Shown here: positions 42,097 to 51,635 of the stretch, in pieces | Position numbering within the stretch: position 1 is the first letter of the stretch | Layout of the letters: every line of letters starts with the position of its first letter | NCBI RefSeq assembly: GCF_024158605.1 | Contig: NZ_JAMZGM010000001.1 | Location: 124,001 to 188,000, forward strand | Length of the DNA: 64,000 bases | Source: Sebaldella sp. S0638 | GTDB taxonomy: Bacteria; Fusobacteriota; Fusobacteriia; Fusobacteriales; Leptotrichiaceae | Reading direction: 5' to 3' | Translations under genes and position numbers: made by a program | Notes under the pieces: model-generated | Database searches by the model: none | The model's input: the letters and a program-made list of their open reading frames with translations, nothing else | What the model was told of the DNA's origin: nothing

Positions 42097-42651
42097 CTAT
42101 ATTTTTTTTACTATTTTTGCAGGGCAGCCTGCTGCCAGCACATTATCCGGAATATCCTTTACTACTACCGAACCTGAAGCTACCACTACGTTATTCCCTA
42201 TGGTAACTCCGGGATTCACTACAGTTCTTCCGCCAAGCCATACATTATCTCCTATTTTTACAGGTTTGGCCGACTCTATTCCCGATGTTCTTTCTGCTGC
42301 ATCAAGTGGATGGGTAGCAGTGTAAATATGCACTCCCGGTGCCACAAAGCAGTTATCTCCTATTTCTATACTGCATACATCAAGAAAAACACAGTCAAAA
42401 TTAGCATAAAAATTGTCTCCGACGCTTATATTATAGCCGTAATCACATTTAAAATGAGATTCTACGTATACATTCTTTCCGGCTTTTCCAAAGATTTCCC
42501 TGATTTTTTTCTCTCTTTTTTCCTGTTCATCTTCACTTATATCATTGAATTCCCTTACAGCTCTTCTGACACTCGCTCTCTCTTTTACCAGTATTTCATC
42601 ATAAGCATTATAATTTTCACCATTTAACATCTTTTCTTTTTCGCTTTTCAT
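42097..42651 (-). CDS. Maltose/galactoside O-acetyltransferase family protein
   Basis: 184 residues. An N-terminal mac domain (MLNGENYNAYDEILVKERASVRRAVREFND) is followed by a left-handed beta-helix of hexapeptide repeats (YNISVGDNFYANFDCVFLDVCSIEIGDNCFVAPGVHIYTATHPLDAAER; PVKIGDNVWLGGRTVVNPGVTIGNNVVVASGSVVVKDIPDNVLAAGCPAKIVK). It transfers acetyl from acetyl-CoA to a sugar hydroxyl. Maa and LacA cannot be told apart from sequence alone. It is the last gene of the minus-strand run before the GntR terminator. Confidence 0.93.
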   Translation of the reverse strand: MKSEKEKMLNGENYNAYDEILVKERASVRRAVREFNDISEDEQEKREKKIREIFGKAGKNVYVESHFKCDYGYNISVGDNFYANFDCVFLDVCSIEIGDNCFVAPGVHIYTATHPLDAAERTSGIESAKPVKIGDNVWLGGRTVVNPGVTIGNNVVVASGSVVVKDIPDNVLAAGCPAKIVKKI

Positions 42652-42673
42652 AAAAAGTCCTCTCCCTGTTTTA

Positions 42674-43375
42674 TTATTGCTCTGCTCCTGATTTTACCAG
42701 CAAATTTTCAATTTCCTTATACTTTCTTTCTTTTGCATGCATAAACGGAGTCACACCGTTTTTGTCTGCTATATTAGGATTGGCTCCGTGTTTCAGAAGC
42801 AAATCTGTAATCTCAATATGCTTTTTCCCGCCGTCTCCGAGAATAATCGCTTCGAGAAGTGCCGTCCAGCCGAGATTATTTATATGATTCACATTTATAT
42901 CAGTATTTTCAAGAAGATACTTTACAGTTTCGGTATGTCCACGCTCAGAAGCAGGGATCAAAGCTACTCCGCCATATCTGTTCGTAATTTTTGTATCTGC
43001 CCCGGCTTTTACAAGAAGCTTTAGTATATCGAGCTGCCCTTCTGCACCTGAATAAAGAAAAGGATTGTTTTTCATATCATCCTGTGCATTAATATCAGCT
43101 TTATTTTCTATAAGCAGTTTTGAAATTTCATAATTATTATTATAAACTGCAATCATAAGAAGCGTTCTGTCTCTCTCATCTTTCACATTCACATCTGCCC
43201 CTTTTTCAAGAAACTCTTTTGTTTTATTATAGTCATTACTCTCCACTGCATTGATAATCTCACTTTTCATGTCTGAAACCTCCTTTTGCTCATTCCTGTT
43301 TTTCCCCATACTGCATTGATATATTAATACAACAGTCAGAATTAATATTACCGGCAAAAATATTTTTTTCGTCAT
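42674..43375 (-). CDS. Ankyrin-repeat protein, probably exported
   Basis: 233 residues. A hydrophobic N-terminus (MTKKIFLPVILILTVVLIYQC) resembles a signal or lipoprotein leader, though IYQC is a poor lipobox. About five ankyrin repeats follow from residue 38 (NAVESNDYNKTKEFLEKGADVNVKDERDRTLLMIAVYNN; NKADINAQDDMKNNPFLYSGAEGQLDILKLLVKAGADTK; GHTETVKYLLENTDINVNHINNLGWTALLEAI; ITDLLLKHGANPNIADKNGVTPFMHAKE). The protein is probably for periplasmic protein-protein contacts. No partner is evident; it lies 17 bp after the next gene upstream. Confidence 0.85.
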   Translation of the reverse strand: MTKKIFLPVILILTVVLIYQCSMGKNRNEQKEVSDMKSEIINAVESNDYNKTKEFLEKGADVNVKDERDRTLLMIAVYNNNYEISKLLIENKADINAQDDMKNNPFLYSGAEGQLDILKLLVKAGADTKITNRYGGVALIPASERGHTETVKYLLENTDINVNHINNLGWTALLEAIILGDGGKKHIEITDLLLKHGANPNIADKNGVTPFMHAKERKYKEIENLLVKSGAEQ

Positions 43376-43392
43376 TTTTTCGCTGCTCTCTC

Positions 43393-43908
43393 CTAAACCG
43401 GAAATTTTTCTAAATCTTCCATAATCTTATCATATGTATCGCTTCCTTCATAACCCAGCATTTCAAATACTATTTTCTGACGTTTCATTGCATTAAGAGC
43501 CAGTTCTTTTAATTCCGGACTTATTTTCCCGGTAATTTTTATCTCGCCCAATGCTACTGCTATTATTACCTGATCTGTAGCTATAAGGGAGTATTCGTCT
43601 TTTTCTATAAGTTCTGTTATTTTTTTCTTGCTAAAATTATCAGGTTTCAAATAATGAAAGTCCCATATTTCAGAAACAATTCTTTTGGGAAGTGTAAATA
43701 TTTTCCCCTCATAATCACCGCTTTTAAATAAGTCTTCCAGTTCATAAAGTGTATCTGCACCATTGTCATTTCCGAAAGGTGCTTCATCATCAGCACAGTC
43801 ATAATAGAATTCTTCACTGAAATACTCCACAAAATTCGGATGGCTTGTTTCTCTTGCAAGTCCTGTTTCCTCTTCATCAAGATATAATTTGCTCTCTTCT
43901 TTTGCCAT
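43393..43908 (-). CDS. Conserved hypothetical acidic protein
   Basis: 171 residues, acidic, no signal or membrane segment. The region ETSHPNFVEYFSEEFYYDCADDEAPFGNDNGADTLYELEDLF is the most distinctive and vaguely recalls E. coli YfeS-type proteins, but I cannot confirm this. A helical C-terminus (YSLIATDQVIIAVALGEI...LALNAMKRQKIVFEMLG) follows. AAGGAGG precedes the ATG. Its neighbours are malic enzyme (109 bp upstream, no clear terminator between) and the ankyrin protein. Confidence 0.6.
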   Translation of the reverse strand: MAKEESKLYLDEEETGLARETSHPNFVEYFSEEFYYDCADDEAPFGNDNGADTLYELEDLFKSGDYEGKIFTLPKRIVSEIWDFHYLKPDNFSKKKITELIEKDEYSLIATDQVIIAVALGEIKITGKISPELKELALNAMKRQKIVFEMLGYEGSDTYDKIMEDLEKFPV

Positions 43909-44017
43909 AATTAGACCTCCTTAAATACAATAATTTCATATTAAAAATTTAAAATTAAAAACTGTCTTATTGCTTTTACTAAAAATAAACCACTTTCATT
44001 TACAAATCAGGCTCGTT

Positions 44018-45190
44018 TTATCTGCATATTCCGCTGTTTACAGCTACCTTTTTCACTGCTTCCGCCACATATTCCGCCACTCTTTTATCAAATACATCAG
44101 GAATTATGTAATCCTTTCTTAGGTCACCATCCTCAAGAATATATGCTATAGCCTTTGCAGCTTCTATTTTCATATCTTCTGTTATTTTCTTCGATTTAGC
44201 ATCAAGCGCTCCCCTAAAAAGCCCCGGAAATGCCAATACATTATTTATCTGATTAGGATAATCGGAACGTCCGGTTCCCACTACAGCTGCGCCTGCTTCC
44301 AAAGCATCTTCGGGCATTATTTCAGGCACAGGATTTGCCATGGCGAAAATAACCGCATCTTTATTCATATTCGCTACCATATCTTTTTTTAATATATTTC
44401 CCGCTGACACACCAATAAATATATCTGCTCCTGCCAAGGCGTCTGCAAGATTTCCTTTTTTATTATCTGTATTTGTGATTTCGGCAAGTTCTTTATGAAG
44501 TTCATTATATCCGCTGATATCATCTCTGTTCAGAATTCCTGATTTATCCACAGCAATAATATCTTTCACTCCAAGCTCTTTTACCATCTTACAGATAGAA
44601 CTCCCTGCTGCTCCTGCACCGTTAACCACCACTTTTGCATCTTTCAGATCTTTCCCCAAGAATCTGTAAGCATTTATAAGTCCGGCGGTTACTACTATTG
44701 CAGTACCATGCTGATCATCGTGAAAAACAGGAATATCCAGCTCTTCTTTCAGTCTTTTCTCTATTTCTATACATCTCGGTGCTGATATATCCTCAAGATT
44801 TACCCCGCCAAGACTCGGTGCAAGAAGTTTCACCGTTTTTATGATCTCTTCGGTGTCCTGTGTATCAAGACAAATGGGAATTGCATCCACTCCGGCAAAT
44901 TCCTTAAATAAAATTGCCTTTCCTTCCATTACCGGCAGTGCAGCTTCCGGTCCTATATTACCCAGCCCCAGCACAGCAGAACCATCTGTTACTACTGCTA
45001 TCATATTTCCCTTCGATGTATATTTGTAGGCATCCTCTTTATTTTCAGCTATTCTCTTACAAGGCTCGGCTACTCCCGGAGAATATGCAAGACTCAAATC
45101 TTCTCTGTTTTCCACCTTTACCTTAGATACTACCTCGATTTTCCCCTTGTTTTTTTCATGCAGTTTCAGTGATTCATCAAATACAGACAT
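44018..45190 (-). CDS. NAD(P)-dependent malic enzyme
   Basis: A 390-residue short malic enzyme that decarboxylates malate to pyruvate. It shows VKVENREDLSLAYSPGVAEPCK, VTDGSAVLGLGNIGPEAALPVMEGKA, CLDTQDTEEIIKTV, FHDDQHGTAIVVTAGLINA and the Rossmann segment VVVNGAGAAGSSICK, then MANPVPEIMPEDA and GRSDYPNQINNVLAFPG. It lacks the phosphotransacetylase extension of MaeB. It follows the two fumarase genes by 21 bp, so fumarate goes to malate and then pyruvate plus NAD(P)H. Confidence 0.95.
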   Translation of the reverse strand: MSVFDESLKLHEKNKGKIEVVSKVKVENREDLSLAYSPGVAEPCKRIAENKEDAYKYTSKGNMIAVVTDGSAVLGLGNIGPEAALPVMEGKAILFKEFAGVDAIPICLDTQDTEEIIKTVKLLAPSLGGVNLEDISAPRCIEIEKRLKEELDIPVFHDDQHGTAIVVTAGLINAYRFLGKDLKDAKVVVNGAGAAGSSICKMVKELGVKDIIAVDKSGILNRDDISGYNELHKELAEITNTDNKKGNLADALAGADIFIGVSAGNILKKDMVANMNKDAVIFAMANPVPEIMPEDALEAGAAVVGTGRSDYPNQINNVLAFPGLFRGALDAKSKKITEDMKIEAAKAIAYILEDGDLRKDYIIPDVFDKRVAEYVAEAVKKVAVNSGICR

Positions 45191-45211
45191 TCTTTTCTCC
45201 TTTTTATGATA

Positions 45212-45757
45212 TTATTCTTCTCTATATTTTTCCTGACCTTCAATATAAAGATCATTTCCGTGTATATCATTAATTACAATAACGGGAAAATCTTTAACCG
45301 CCAGTTCCCTTACAGCCTCTGTGCCTAATTCTTCCCAGGCTATTACCCTTGAGCTTATTATTGCCTTGGAAATCAGTGCCGCCGCACCTCCCGCCGCTGC
45401 AAAATACACAGCTTTATTCTTTACTATGGCACTTTTGACTTCATCAGACCTTTCGCCTTTACCTATCATTCCCTTTAATCCTTTTTCCAAAAGCAGCGGT
45501 GTATAAGCGTCCATTCTTCCGCTGGTAGTAGGTCCGGCACTTCCTATTATCTGTCCCGGCTTTTCAGGGGTAGGCCCTACGTAGTAAATAACCGCCCCTT
45601 CAGGTTCAAAAGGTAATTCCTGATTATTTTCCAGCAGTTCGCACATCTTTTTATGAGCCGCATCTCTTGCTGTATATATTATCCCGGAAATTTTTACTAT
45701 ATCTCCGGCTTTTAATTTTTCTATATCGTTTTTTTTCAAAGGGGTTTCTATATTCAT
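45212..45757 (-). CDS. fumB: Class I fumarate hydratase, beta subunit
   Basis: A 181-residue beta subunit of the iron-sulfur, oxygen-labile class I fumarase (TtdB/FumA C-terminal type). Typical segments are GDIVKISGIIYTARDAAHKKMCE, YYVGPTPEKPGQIIGSAGPTTSGRMDAYTPLLLEKGLKGMIGKG, FAAAGGAAALISKAI and WEELGTEAVRELAVKDFPVIVINDIHGNDLY. It lies 20 bp after the alpha subunit. Tartrate dehydratase is the main alternative; malic enzyme next door favours fumarase. Confidence 0.93.
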   Translation of the reverse strand: MNIETPLKKNDIEKLKAGDIVKISGIIYTARDAAHKKMCELLENNQELPFEPEGAVIYYVGPTPEKPGQIIGSAGPTTSGRMDAYTPLLLEKGLKGMIGKGERSDEVKSAIVKNKAVYFAAAGGAAALISKAIISSRVIAWEELGTEAVRELAVKDFPVIVINDIHGNDLYIEGQEKYREE

Positions 45758-45777
45758 TTCGTCTCCTTGATTTTACA

Positions 45778-46620
45778 CTATAATTCTGTTTCTTTATGTC
45801 TCGCAGAATGGCAGTTTATATTTATTGCCAGCGGAAGTGAAGCAATATGACAAGGGTATGAATTCACCTTAACTGCAAGTGCTGTATTTTTCCCGCCGAG
45901 TCCCATAGGTCCAATTCCTGTTTTATTAATCAATTCCAAAAGATCCTTTTCCAATTCTCTGTTCACCGGGTCAGCACTTTCATCATCAATTTCTCTTAAC
46001 AAAGCTTCTTTAGCGAGCATTGCTGCTTTCTCAAAGCTTCCTCCGAGACCAATCCCGACTATTATCGGCGGGCAGGGATTTCCTCCGGCACTAAGAACCG
46101 CTTCTACCACGGCTTTTTTTACCCCTTCTGTCCCATCGGAAGGCTTTAACATTTTTACCATACTCATATTTTCACTGCCTCCGCCTTTTGGTGCTACAAT
46201 GATTTTCAGCTTGTCAGAGTTCGGGATCAGCTTTGTATGAATAACCGCAGGTGTGTTGTCTTTTGTATTAACTCTGTCAAGAGGGTGCTTTACCATTGAC
46301 TTTCTCAGATAGCCATTTTCATATCCTCTTCTTACACCTTCATTTACAGCTTCATAAATATCACCGTTTACCTTTACTTCCGTTCCTATTTCAAGAAAAA
46401 CTACTGTAAGTCCTGTATCCTGACACATTGGAACATGTTCCTTTTCAGCTATTTCATCATTTTCTATTATCTGCATAAGGATGTTTTTCCCTGTGTCGGA
46501 AACCTCATTATCAAGCGCTGCTTTCAGTTTCTCCATTATGTTTTTATCAAGAAAGTAATTTGCTTCTATACATAATCTTTCCACTTCCGATGTTACTTTT
46601 TCCAAATCAATTTGTTTCAT
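45778..46620 (-). CDS. fumA: Class I fumarate hydratase, alpha subunit
   Basis: A 280-residue alpha subunit that carries the 4Fe-4S cluster. Conserved segments are HVPMCQDTGLTVVFLEIG (Cys ligand), VIHTKLIPNSDKLKIIVAPKGGGSENMSMVKMLKPSDG, AGGNPCPPIIVGIGLGGSFEKAAMLAK (Cys ligand), and GPMGLGGKNTALAVKVNSYPCHIASLPLAININCHSAR. It follows the acyl-activating enzyme gene by 14 bp on the same transcript, an unexpected link between central metabolism and the lipid-type genes upstream. Confidence 0.94.
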   Translation of the reverse strand: MKQIDLEKVTSEVERLCIEANYFLDKNIMEKLKAALDNEVSDTGKNILMQIIENDEIAEKEHVPMCQDTGLTVVFLEIGTEVKVNGDIYEAVNEGVRRGYENGYLRKSMVKHPLDRVNTKDNTPAVIHTKLIPNSDKLKIIVAPKGGGSENMSMVKMLKPSDGTEGVKKAVVEAVLSAGGNPCPPIIVGIGLGGSFEKAAMLAKEALLREIDDESADPVNRELEKDLLELINKTGIGPMGLGGKNTALAVKVNSYPCHIASLPLAININCHSARHKETEL

Positions 46621-46634
46621 TACTTTTCCGCCTT

Positions 46635-48218
46635 CTAACTATATTTTTCGGATAATTTTTCCAGACTGCCGTAATCAATTTTGCCGTTATGTCTTTTATC
46701 CACCGGAATTTTATCTATAAAAATTATTTTATCTGCGCTAATCCCCATTTCATTTATTTTCACTTCCAGATTATCCTGAATCTGAAACTGTTCTTCTTTA
46801 TCCTCTGTATAATGAATTTCTATAAATAAAAGAATTCTACCTTTTTTACTGATAATTGCTGTTCTTTTTATATCTTTTTCAAAAGAAAGCATTGTTTCTA
46901 TGGAAAAAGGATAGATTTTTTCACTGTCTCTGGAAATCTCTGCTTTTGCCCTTCCAAGAAGCCACAGCCTGCCTGAATCATCTATATATCCGAGATCGCC
47001 TGTTCTATGCCAGAATTTATCTTCTATTACTAATTTTGTCATATTCCCGCTGCCTCTTATATCATTCAGATAAGTATCCAGTACATGATCACCTGATACA
47101 ATAATCTCCCCTTTTTCACCCTGTTTCAGTATATTCACAGGATCTCCGAAGCTTATTTCAGGATCATTTTCTATTATCATTAAATCTATGTCCTCTATGA
47201 TTTTTCCCGCAAGAAGTCCGCCGCCGTTTTTCATTTTTTCCACATCGTTTTCTTCTAATTCATTATAGCATAATTCAGCCATTGGTTCAGCCTCTGATGA
47301 GCCGTAAATTATTTTTATTTCAGCATAAGGAAATAATTTTTTCAGGTTTTCCATTATCTCAGGAAATACAGGTACTCCCCCTGTGATAACCTTTTTTATA
47401 CTATGGATACTTCTTCCTGTATTTTTATGTATTTCTATCATATTATCAAAAAATGAAGGAGGAGCAAGTATTGTATCCACACTTTCCGACATTATCTGCC
47501 CTGTAATAAGTCCGCCGTCAGTTTCCTCTATTTTCCTCAGATCTGTATCTGGAATTATACTTGTGAGTCCGCTGTGCATGTTTGATAATAAAAACATGGG
47601 AAATGCCACTAAAACTTTGTTATGTTCTGATATTTCAAGAGTTTTTTCCAGCACTTTCTGCTGTGCAGCAAGAAAACCGTGTGTTCTCAAAAGCCCTTTC
47701 GGTGTTCCTGTACTCCCGCTGGTAAATGTAACAAGTGCTTTTGTATCAGGAGCTGTTTCACTGCACGAAAAATCAAAAGAGTAATCTTCATATTCGGAAA
47801 ATTTCCTGAATCCCGGCATTTTGCCGTTAGTCATGTATTTATTAGGTATTTTTCTTATTTCACTGTTCATATAGCAGAACATTCCCGCTTTTTTCCCGGA
47901 AATTATCAAAGCCTTTAACGGATGTATTTTACAGCAGTTCTTTATATGATTTGAATCTGCATAAGGATCAATAAAAACAGCTACCAGTTTCATCTTAAAT
48001 ATTGCCGCCAGTATAGAGTATAATTCCACAGACATCGGCAGAAACAGTAAAACACCATCTCCTTCCTGAAGTCCTGACTCTTTGAACATATTGGCTATTT
48101 TAGATGAATTTTTTTCAAGATAATTAAATGAGATTCTTGATGAAGTTTTAGTATCAATAACAGCTGTTTTATTAGGTAATTTTACAGCAAGTTCTTTTAG
48201 GATATCTGATACATTCAT
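46635..48218 (-). CDS. AMP-dependent acyl-activating enzyme (ANL superfamily)
   Basis: 527 residues. The core motifs are VTFTSGSTGTPKGLLRTHG (ATP loop), YGSSEAEPMAEL, HRTGDLGYIDDSGRLWLLGRAKAEI and the C-terminal catalytic lysine in DKRHNGKIDYGSLEKL. The acid substrate is unknown; the sequence recalls OleC-like and fatty-acid ligases but not closely enough to choose. It overlaps the GNAT gene by four bases and is the last of seven packed genes that begin with HMG-CoA reductase. Confidence 0.85.
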   Translation of the reverse strand: MNVSDILKELAVKLPNKTAVIDTKTSSRISFNYLEKNSSKIANMFKESGLQEGDGVLLFLPMSVELYSILAAIFKMKLVAVFIDPYADSNHIKNCCKIHPLKALIISGKKAGMFCYMNSEIRKIPNKYMTNGKMPGFRKFSEYEDYSFDFSCSETAPDTKALVTFTSGSTGTPKGLLRTHGFLAAQQKVLEKTLEISEHNKVLVAFPMFLLSNMHSGLTSIIPDTDLRKIEETDGGLITGQIMSESVDTILAPPSFFDNMIEIHKNTGRSIHSIKKVITGGVPVFPEIMENLKKLFPYAEIKIIYGSSEAEPMAELCYNELEENDVEKMKNGGGLLAGKIIEDIDLMIIENDPEISFGDPVNILKQGEKGEIIVSGDHVLDTYLNDIRGSGNMTKLVIEDKFWHRTGDLGYIDDSGRLWLLGRAKAEISRDSEKIYPFSIETMLSFEKDIKRTAIISKKGRILLFIEIHYTEDKEEQFQIQDNLEVKINEMGISADKIIFIDKIPVDKRHNGKIDYGSLEKLSEKYS

Positions 48219-49192
48219 GATATCACCCTCCCGTACAGATGATATGTTCTCATGATTTCACCATATTTTCCGGAGATTTTCCCGGACATATTATCTTTAT
48301 GAATCAAAGCATGAATTATATTTTTATAACCCTTTTCCACAGCAGTCTCATGAAATTTTTCCAGCAATACTGTTCCAAGTCCGAAATTCTGATATTCAGG
48401 ATTTACTGCAAGAGTTTTTAAAATTACTGTCTCTATTTTATTCCCCGAAGACATCTCGTTATAATCAGGGATTCCAAAGACAAAACCTGCGGGTTTTCCG
48501 CTTTTATATGCGGTATATATAAAATCACAGTCCATGACATCCTTTATCTTCATATAAGAAGATATGAAATCTTCCCTGCTTATTTCCGAATATAAAAAGT
48601 TATCCTTAAACGACTCTATAGACATATCATATATTTCATTTATATATTTGTCAAAGTTTTCTTTATTAATTTTTTTTATCACTAAATCAGAATAAAATTT
48701 CATTTTTTTTAATTTTTCTGATACTCTGAATTTTTTCTCAGGCTCTTTTACCAGTACGGAATAATACTCTGCAATTACTTCATATCCTGATTCCATGAAT
48801 ATTTCAGGCCATTCCGGCGGATTATACGGTTCCAGAAAAAACGGATTTTTATTATCTCCTGTTATAAATCTGTATTTCTGCCATGTATTCCCGTCCAAAG
48901 GCCCTATAAGATATTCCAGTCTGTATTCCTTTGCCCTCTTATACATATACTCTGTTAAAAACAATCCCGCTTCTTTATTTTCAGCAGCAAAATGTCCGAT
49001 ATATCCCGTTTTTTTTCCCTGTATTTTATTTCCGGCATTCCATAATGACGCCCTTGCGAGAATATTCCCCTTATCTTCCGCAACAACACTTTCCAAAGCA
49101 CCACATTTCTTCACATTTTCCCTGTCCAGATCAAAGCTTTCAAAATTACAAAATTTTTCCAGCTCATTTTCTGAAATAATATTTATCTTCAT
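48215..49192 (-). CDS. GNAT family N-acetyltransferase, double-domain type
   Basis: 325 residues. The C-terminal half carries the acetyl-CoA motif (about 262-300: ETVILKTLAVNPEYQNFGLGTVLLEKFHETAVEKGYKNIIHALI). The N-terminal half has a second, weaker GNAT-like part (KKTGYIGHFAAENKEAGLFLTEYMYKRAKEYRLEYLIGPLDGNTWQKYRF). In some relatives this fold N-acylates amines. Here the neighbours suggest acylation of a lipid head group, which is an inference. It overlaps the downstream ligase gene by four bases. Confidence 0.8.
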   Translation of the reverse strand: MKINIISENELEKFCNFESFDLDRENVKKCGALESVVAEDKGNILARASLWNAGNKIQGKKTGYIGHFAAENKEAGLFLTEYMYKRAKEYRLEYLIGPLDGNTWQKYRFITGDNKNPFFLEPYNPPEWPEIFMESGYEVIAEYYSVLVKEPEKKFRVSEKLKKMKFYSDLVIKKINKENFDKYINEIYDMSIESFKDNFLYSEISREDFISSYMKIKDVMDCDFIYTAYKSGKPAGFVFGIPDYNEMSSGNKIETVILKTLAVNPEYQNFGLGTVLLEKFHETAVEKGYKNIIHALIHKDNMSGKISGKYGEIMRTYHLYGRVIS

Positions 49193-49206
49193 ATAACCAC
49201 CTTATT

Positions 49207-50538
49207 TTAAAAAAATATTTTTCCCCATATTGGTATTAAAACTATAAACGAACATAAAAATACTGTGAGCAGATGTTTTATAAGCCTGTGTTTATTCAGT
49301 GTATAATTTTTTCTTTCAGGCTGTAAAAAATTAAATATCAGTGTTGATAAACATACTGCTATTATGCAAAAAATCCAGATTACTTTTTCAAAAGAATCTG
49401 AAAAAATATTCATAAATATTGTAAGATAGGATATTCCTATCAGGCTGTTTATTAAAACCACCCTCTTAAAATCTATTTCAGGGTGTGTATATCTCATTCT
49501 CGCTGTCCCGATTATGGATAAATGTGATGAAATAACTGTGAGATACACATAAAATATATCCTCTGTATTTGTTATTCTGTAAATAACAAGCCAAAAAAGT
49601 GCTGGCAGACATATAATCAGCATTGTGAAAAAATCATAAGGTTCTTTTTTGTCAAAGTCAGGTTTTACAGTAACTGCTCTATATAAAACATAAAGAAAAA
49701 GAGTAGCCATAGTCCATTTTAAACCGCCTGTAATCCATACAAAATAACAGTAAAATGCTCCTGTCAAAGCTGCATCGTCTGATAGAGATGCGTATTTCTT
49801 TCCGAAAATAACTATTAAAAATAAAATTATCGTAACCAGAAGATTTATTCCCGTGGTGAAAATATCAGCTTCCATGGAACTTTTTAAAATAAAGAAACTT
49901 AACACGGGAACAAATATATTATCCAGTCCCCTCCATGATATAGCTTCGAGAATCATAGACAAAAACGCCATTAATAATGAAATTATCACTGATTCTGCAA
50001 GACCCAGAGGCGTAAAAAGAAGCAGCGATCCCAATGTTATGAATAATGTAACAAAGAAAAATATTGCTGATCCCTCTACTGATTTTTCTCCTACTACGGA
50101 TTTATATTTTATTTTCCCGAACCTCACTCCTCCCAAAGCTGCCAGTGCATCTGGAAAAATGAGAATCAGAAGAGGTATATAATACAATATTCTGTTTGAA
50201 TATGAAAATACCCACAGTATCACTATACTTACTATAAAGTACAAATCTCCCCTTGATTTTCTTTCTTCTTTTCTAAGTGCCTTTCCTATTCCTCCGCTGA
50301 ATTTTTCCATATTTCTTAGCAGTAAAAGCACTATAATAAAGAATATTCCCAGATATACCACTCCTGTAAGCGTTTTAAAAATCAGCGGAAACAGCAGAGC
50401 TATGAGTCCCGATCCTATATGAAGAAGTTTTCTTGTTAGTTCCGAATCTGCTTTCCCCTTCTTCTCCAGTCTGTCAATTACCAAAAAAAGCAATCCATAC
50501 AGTAAAAAAATTATCAGGATAAATACCAGTGTTTTCAT
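49207..50538 (-). CDS. Dolichol/phytol-kinase-like membrane protein
   Basis: 443 residues, mostly hydrophobic with about twelve membrane segments. Residues 30-170 carry the signatures of the CTP-dependent polyprenol-kinase/CdsA-like family: LTRKLLHIGSGLIALLFPLIF, FPDALAALGGVRFGKIKYKSVVGEKSVEGSAIFF. The remaining 270 residues are an extra hydrophobic domain (YCYFVWITGGLKW, TARMRYTHPEIDFKRVVLINS), making it roughly twice the usual length. It is expected to phosphorylate or activate a long-chain or isoprenoid alcohol. It overlaps the BtaA-like gene by four bases. Confidence 0.75.
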   Translation of the reverse strand: MKTLVFILIIFLLYGLLFLVIDRLEKKGKADSELTRKLLHIGSGLIALLFPLIFKTLTGVVYLGIFFIIVLLLLRNMEKFSGGIGKALRKEERKSRGDLYFIVSIVILWVFSYSNRILYYIPLLILIFPDALAALGGVRFGKIKYKSVVGEKSVEGSAIFFFVTLFITLGSLLLFTPLGLAESVIISLLMAFLSMILEAISWRGLDNIFVPVLSFFILKSSMEADIFTTGINLLVTIILFLIVIFGKKYASLSDDAALTGAFYCYFVWITGGLKWTMATLFLYVLYRAVTVKPDFDKKEPYDFFTMLIICLPALFWLVIYRITNTEDIFYVYLTVISSHLSIIGTARMRYTHPEIDFKRVVLINSLIGISYLTIFMNIFSDSFEKVIWIFCIIAVCLSTLIFNFLQPERKNYTLNKHRLIKHLLTVFLCSFIVLIPIWGKIFF

Positions 50539-51635
50539 TTTACTATCCTTTCCACCACAAAACCGGAATAAAAAAATGTTTTATCTATGGCATGAAGATT
50601 TTTTGCTGTTTCTGACAGGGAAATGATCTTATTTCCCAGTTCTTCCGGTCTGCTTCTCGGTACCATCATATTCCAGTATGCTAATACTGCACCGTTTGAA
50701 GAAAATTCATATATCTTTTCCAGAAGTTCTTTGTACTTTTCACTGGAGATATATTCAAATATATCGCTTAAATTGAATTTATCTATAGTTTCTTCTGAAG
50801 TTTCCAGATACTTCTCTATACTTACATTGTGTAATTCCAGCCTGTTCAGATTACTTTTTATTTTTTGAAAATTTTCCTTTCTCATGGCAAAAGGAAGATT
50901 TTTGGTATATTTTCCTGTAAGTATATATTCTATATAGGGATTTTCAGATACATCAAGTTCGGTAAAAGCATACTTTGCCTTTTCTGACATTACAGCTGAA
51001 AGACTCGTATTATCAGCATAATCAAAAAGTCTCGGGTCTCTCCCCAGTTTTCCCACAATGAACTTTGAAAAAAATATTCTGAATAGAATCTTCCATCTCA
51101 GATTATTCCATTTTTTATTATAAAATTCATATCTTTCTTCTTTATTTTTCTTTTCAAGAAGTTCCGCCACTCTTTTTTGGCTGTGAATAAGACTCAGGAC
51201 TTTCTTTCTGAAAATCTGAAAAAAGTTATCGAATCTTCCGGTATTTATTACTCCTGCCTCTATTAAAGCCATATTCTCATTCCAGTATTTCTCAGTTTCT
51301 CCCAAAAGATAATCCTTTAATTTTCCATAGTATTCCTTTCTTCTTCTGCTCTCGCTAAACCCTAAAAATTCCAGCATTTCTTCATATTCAAGTGCCAGAA
51401 ATGCGGCCTTTTTCAGCTCTACAAGTCTGAGCTGGACAGGATTCAGATCTATTCCTATTATCTTTCCCGGATTCTTAACCAGCATAGCAAAAGTATTTTC
51501 CCCTGCTGATGCTATGGACATACACACATCCCCTTCTTTAATATCCAGCACCTCAAGTAAAATCTCCGGATCTTCCCAGCATTGCGCATATCTTATTATA
51601 GAAAAATCAACTTTTCTGCTTACTTCGCTCTCCAT
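50535..51635 (-). CDS. BtaA-like (DUF3419) aminocarboxypropyl-transferase family protein
   Basis: 366 residues. The start (SIIRYAQCWEDPEILLEVLDIKEGDVCMSIASAGENTFAMLVKNPGKIIGIDLNPVQLRLVELKKAAF) is the SAM-binding part of DUF3419/BtaA. LGRDPRLFDYADN, ENPYIEYILTGKY and the C-terminal VLAYWNMMVPRSRPEELGNKI are further hallmarks. Characterised BtaA moves 3-amino-3-carboxypropyl from SAM onto diacylglycerol, the first step to betaine lipids. No BtaB-type N-methyltransferase is adjacent, so the product may remain unmethylated or the acceptor may differ. It overlaps both neighbours by one to four bases. Confidence 0.82.
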   Translation of the reverse strand: MESEVSRKVDFSIIRYAQCWEDPEILLEVLDIKEGDVCMSIASAGENTFAMLVKNPGKIIGIDLNPVQLRLVELKKAAFLALEYEEMLEFLGFSESRRRKEYYGKLKDYLLGETEKYWNENMALIEAGVINTGRFDNFFQIFRKKVLSLIHSQKRVAELLEKKNKEERYEFYNKKWNNLRWKILFRIFFSKFIVGKLGRDPRLFDYADNTSLSAVMSEKAKYAFTELDVSENPYIEYILTGKYTKNLPFAMRKENFQKIKSNLNRLELHNVSIEKYLETSEETIDKFNLSDIFEYISSEKYKELLEKIYEFSSNGAVLAYWNMMVPRSRPEELGNKIISLSETAKNLHAIDKTFFYSGFVVERIVK

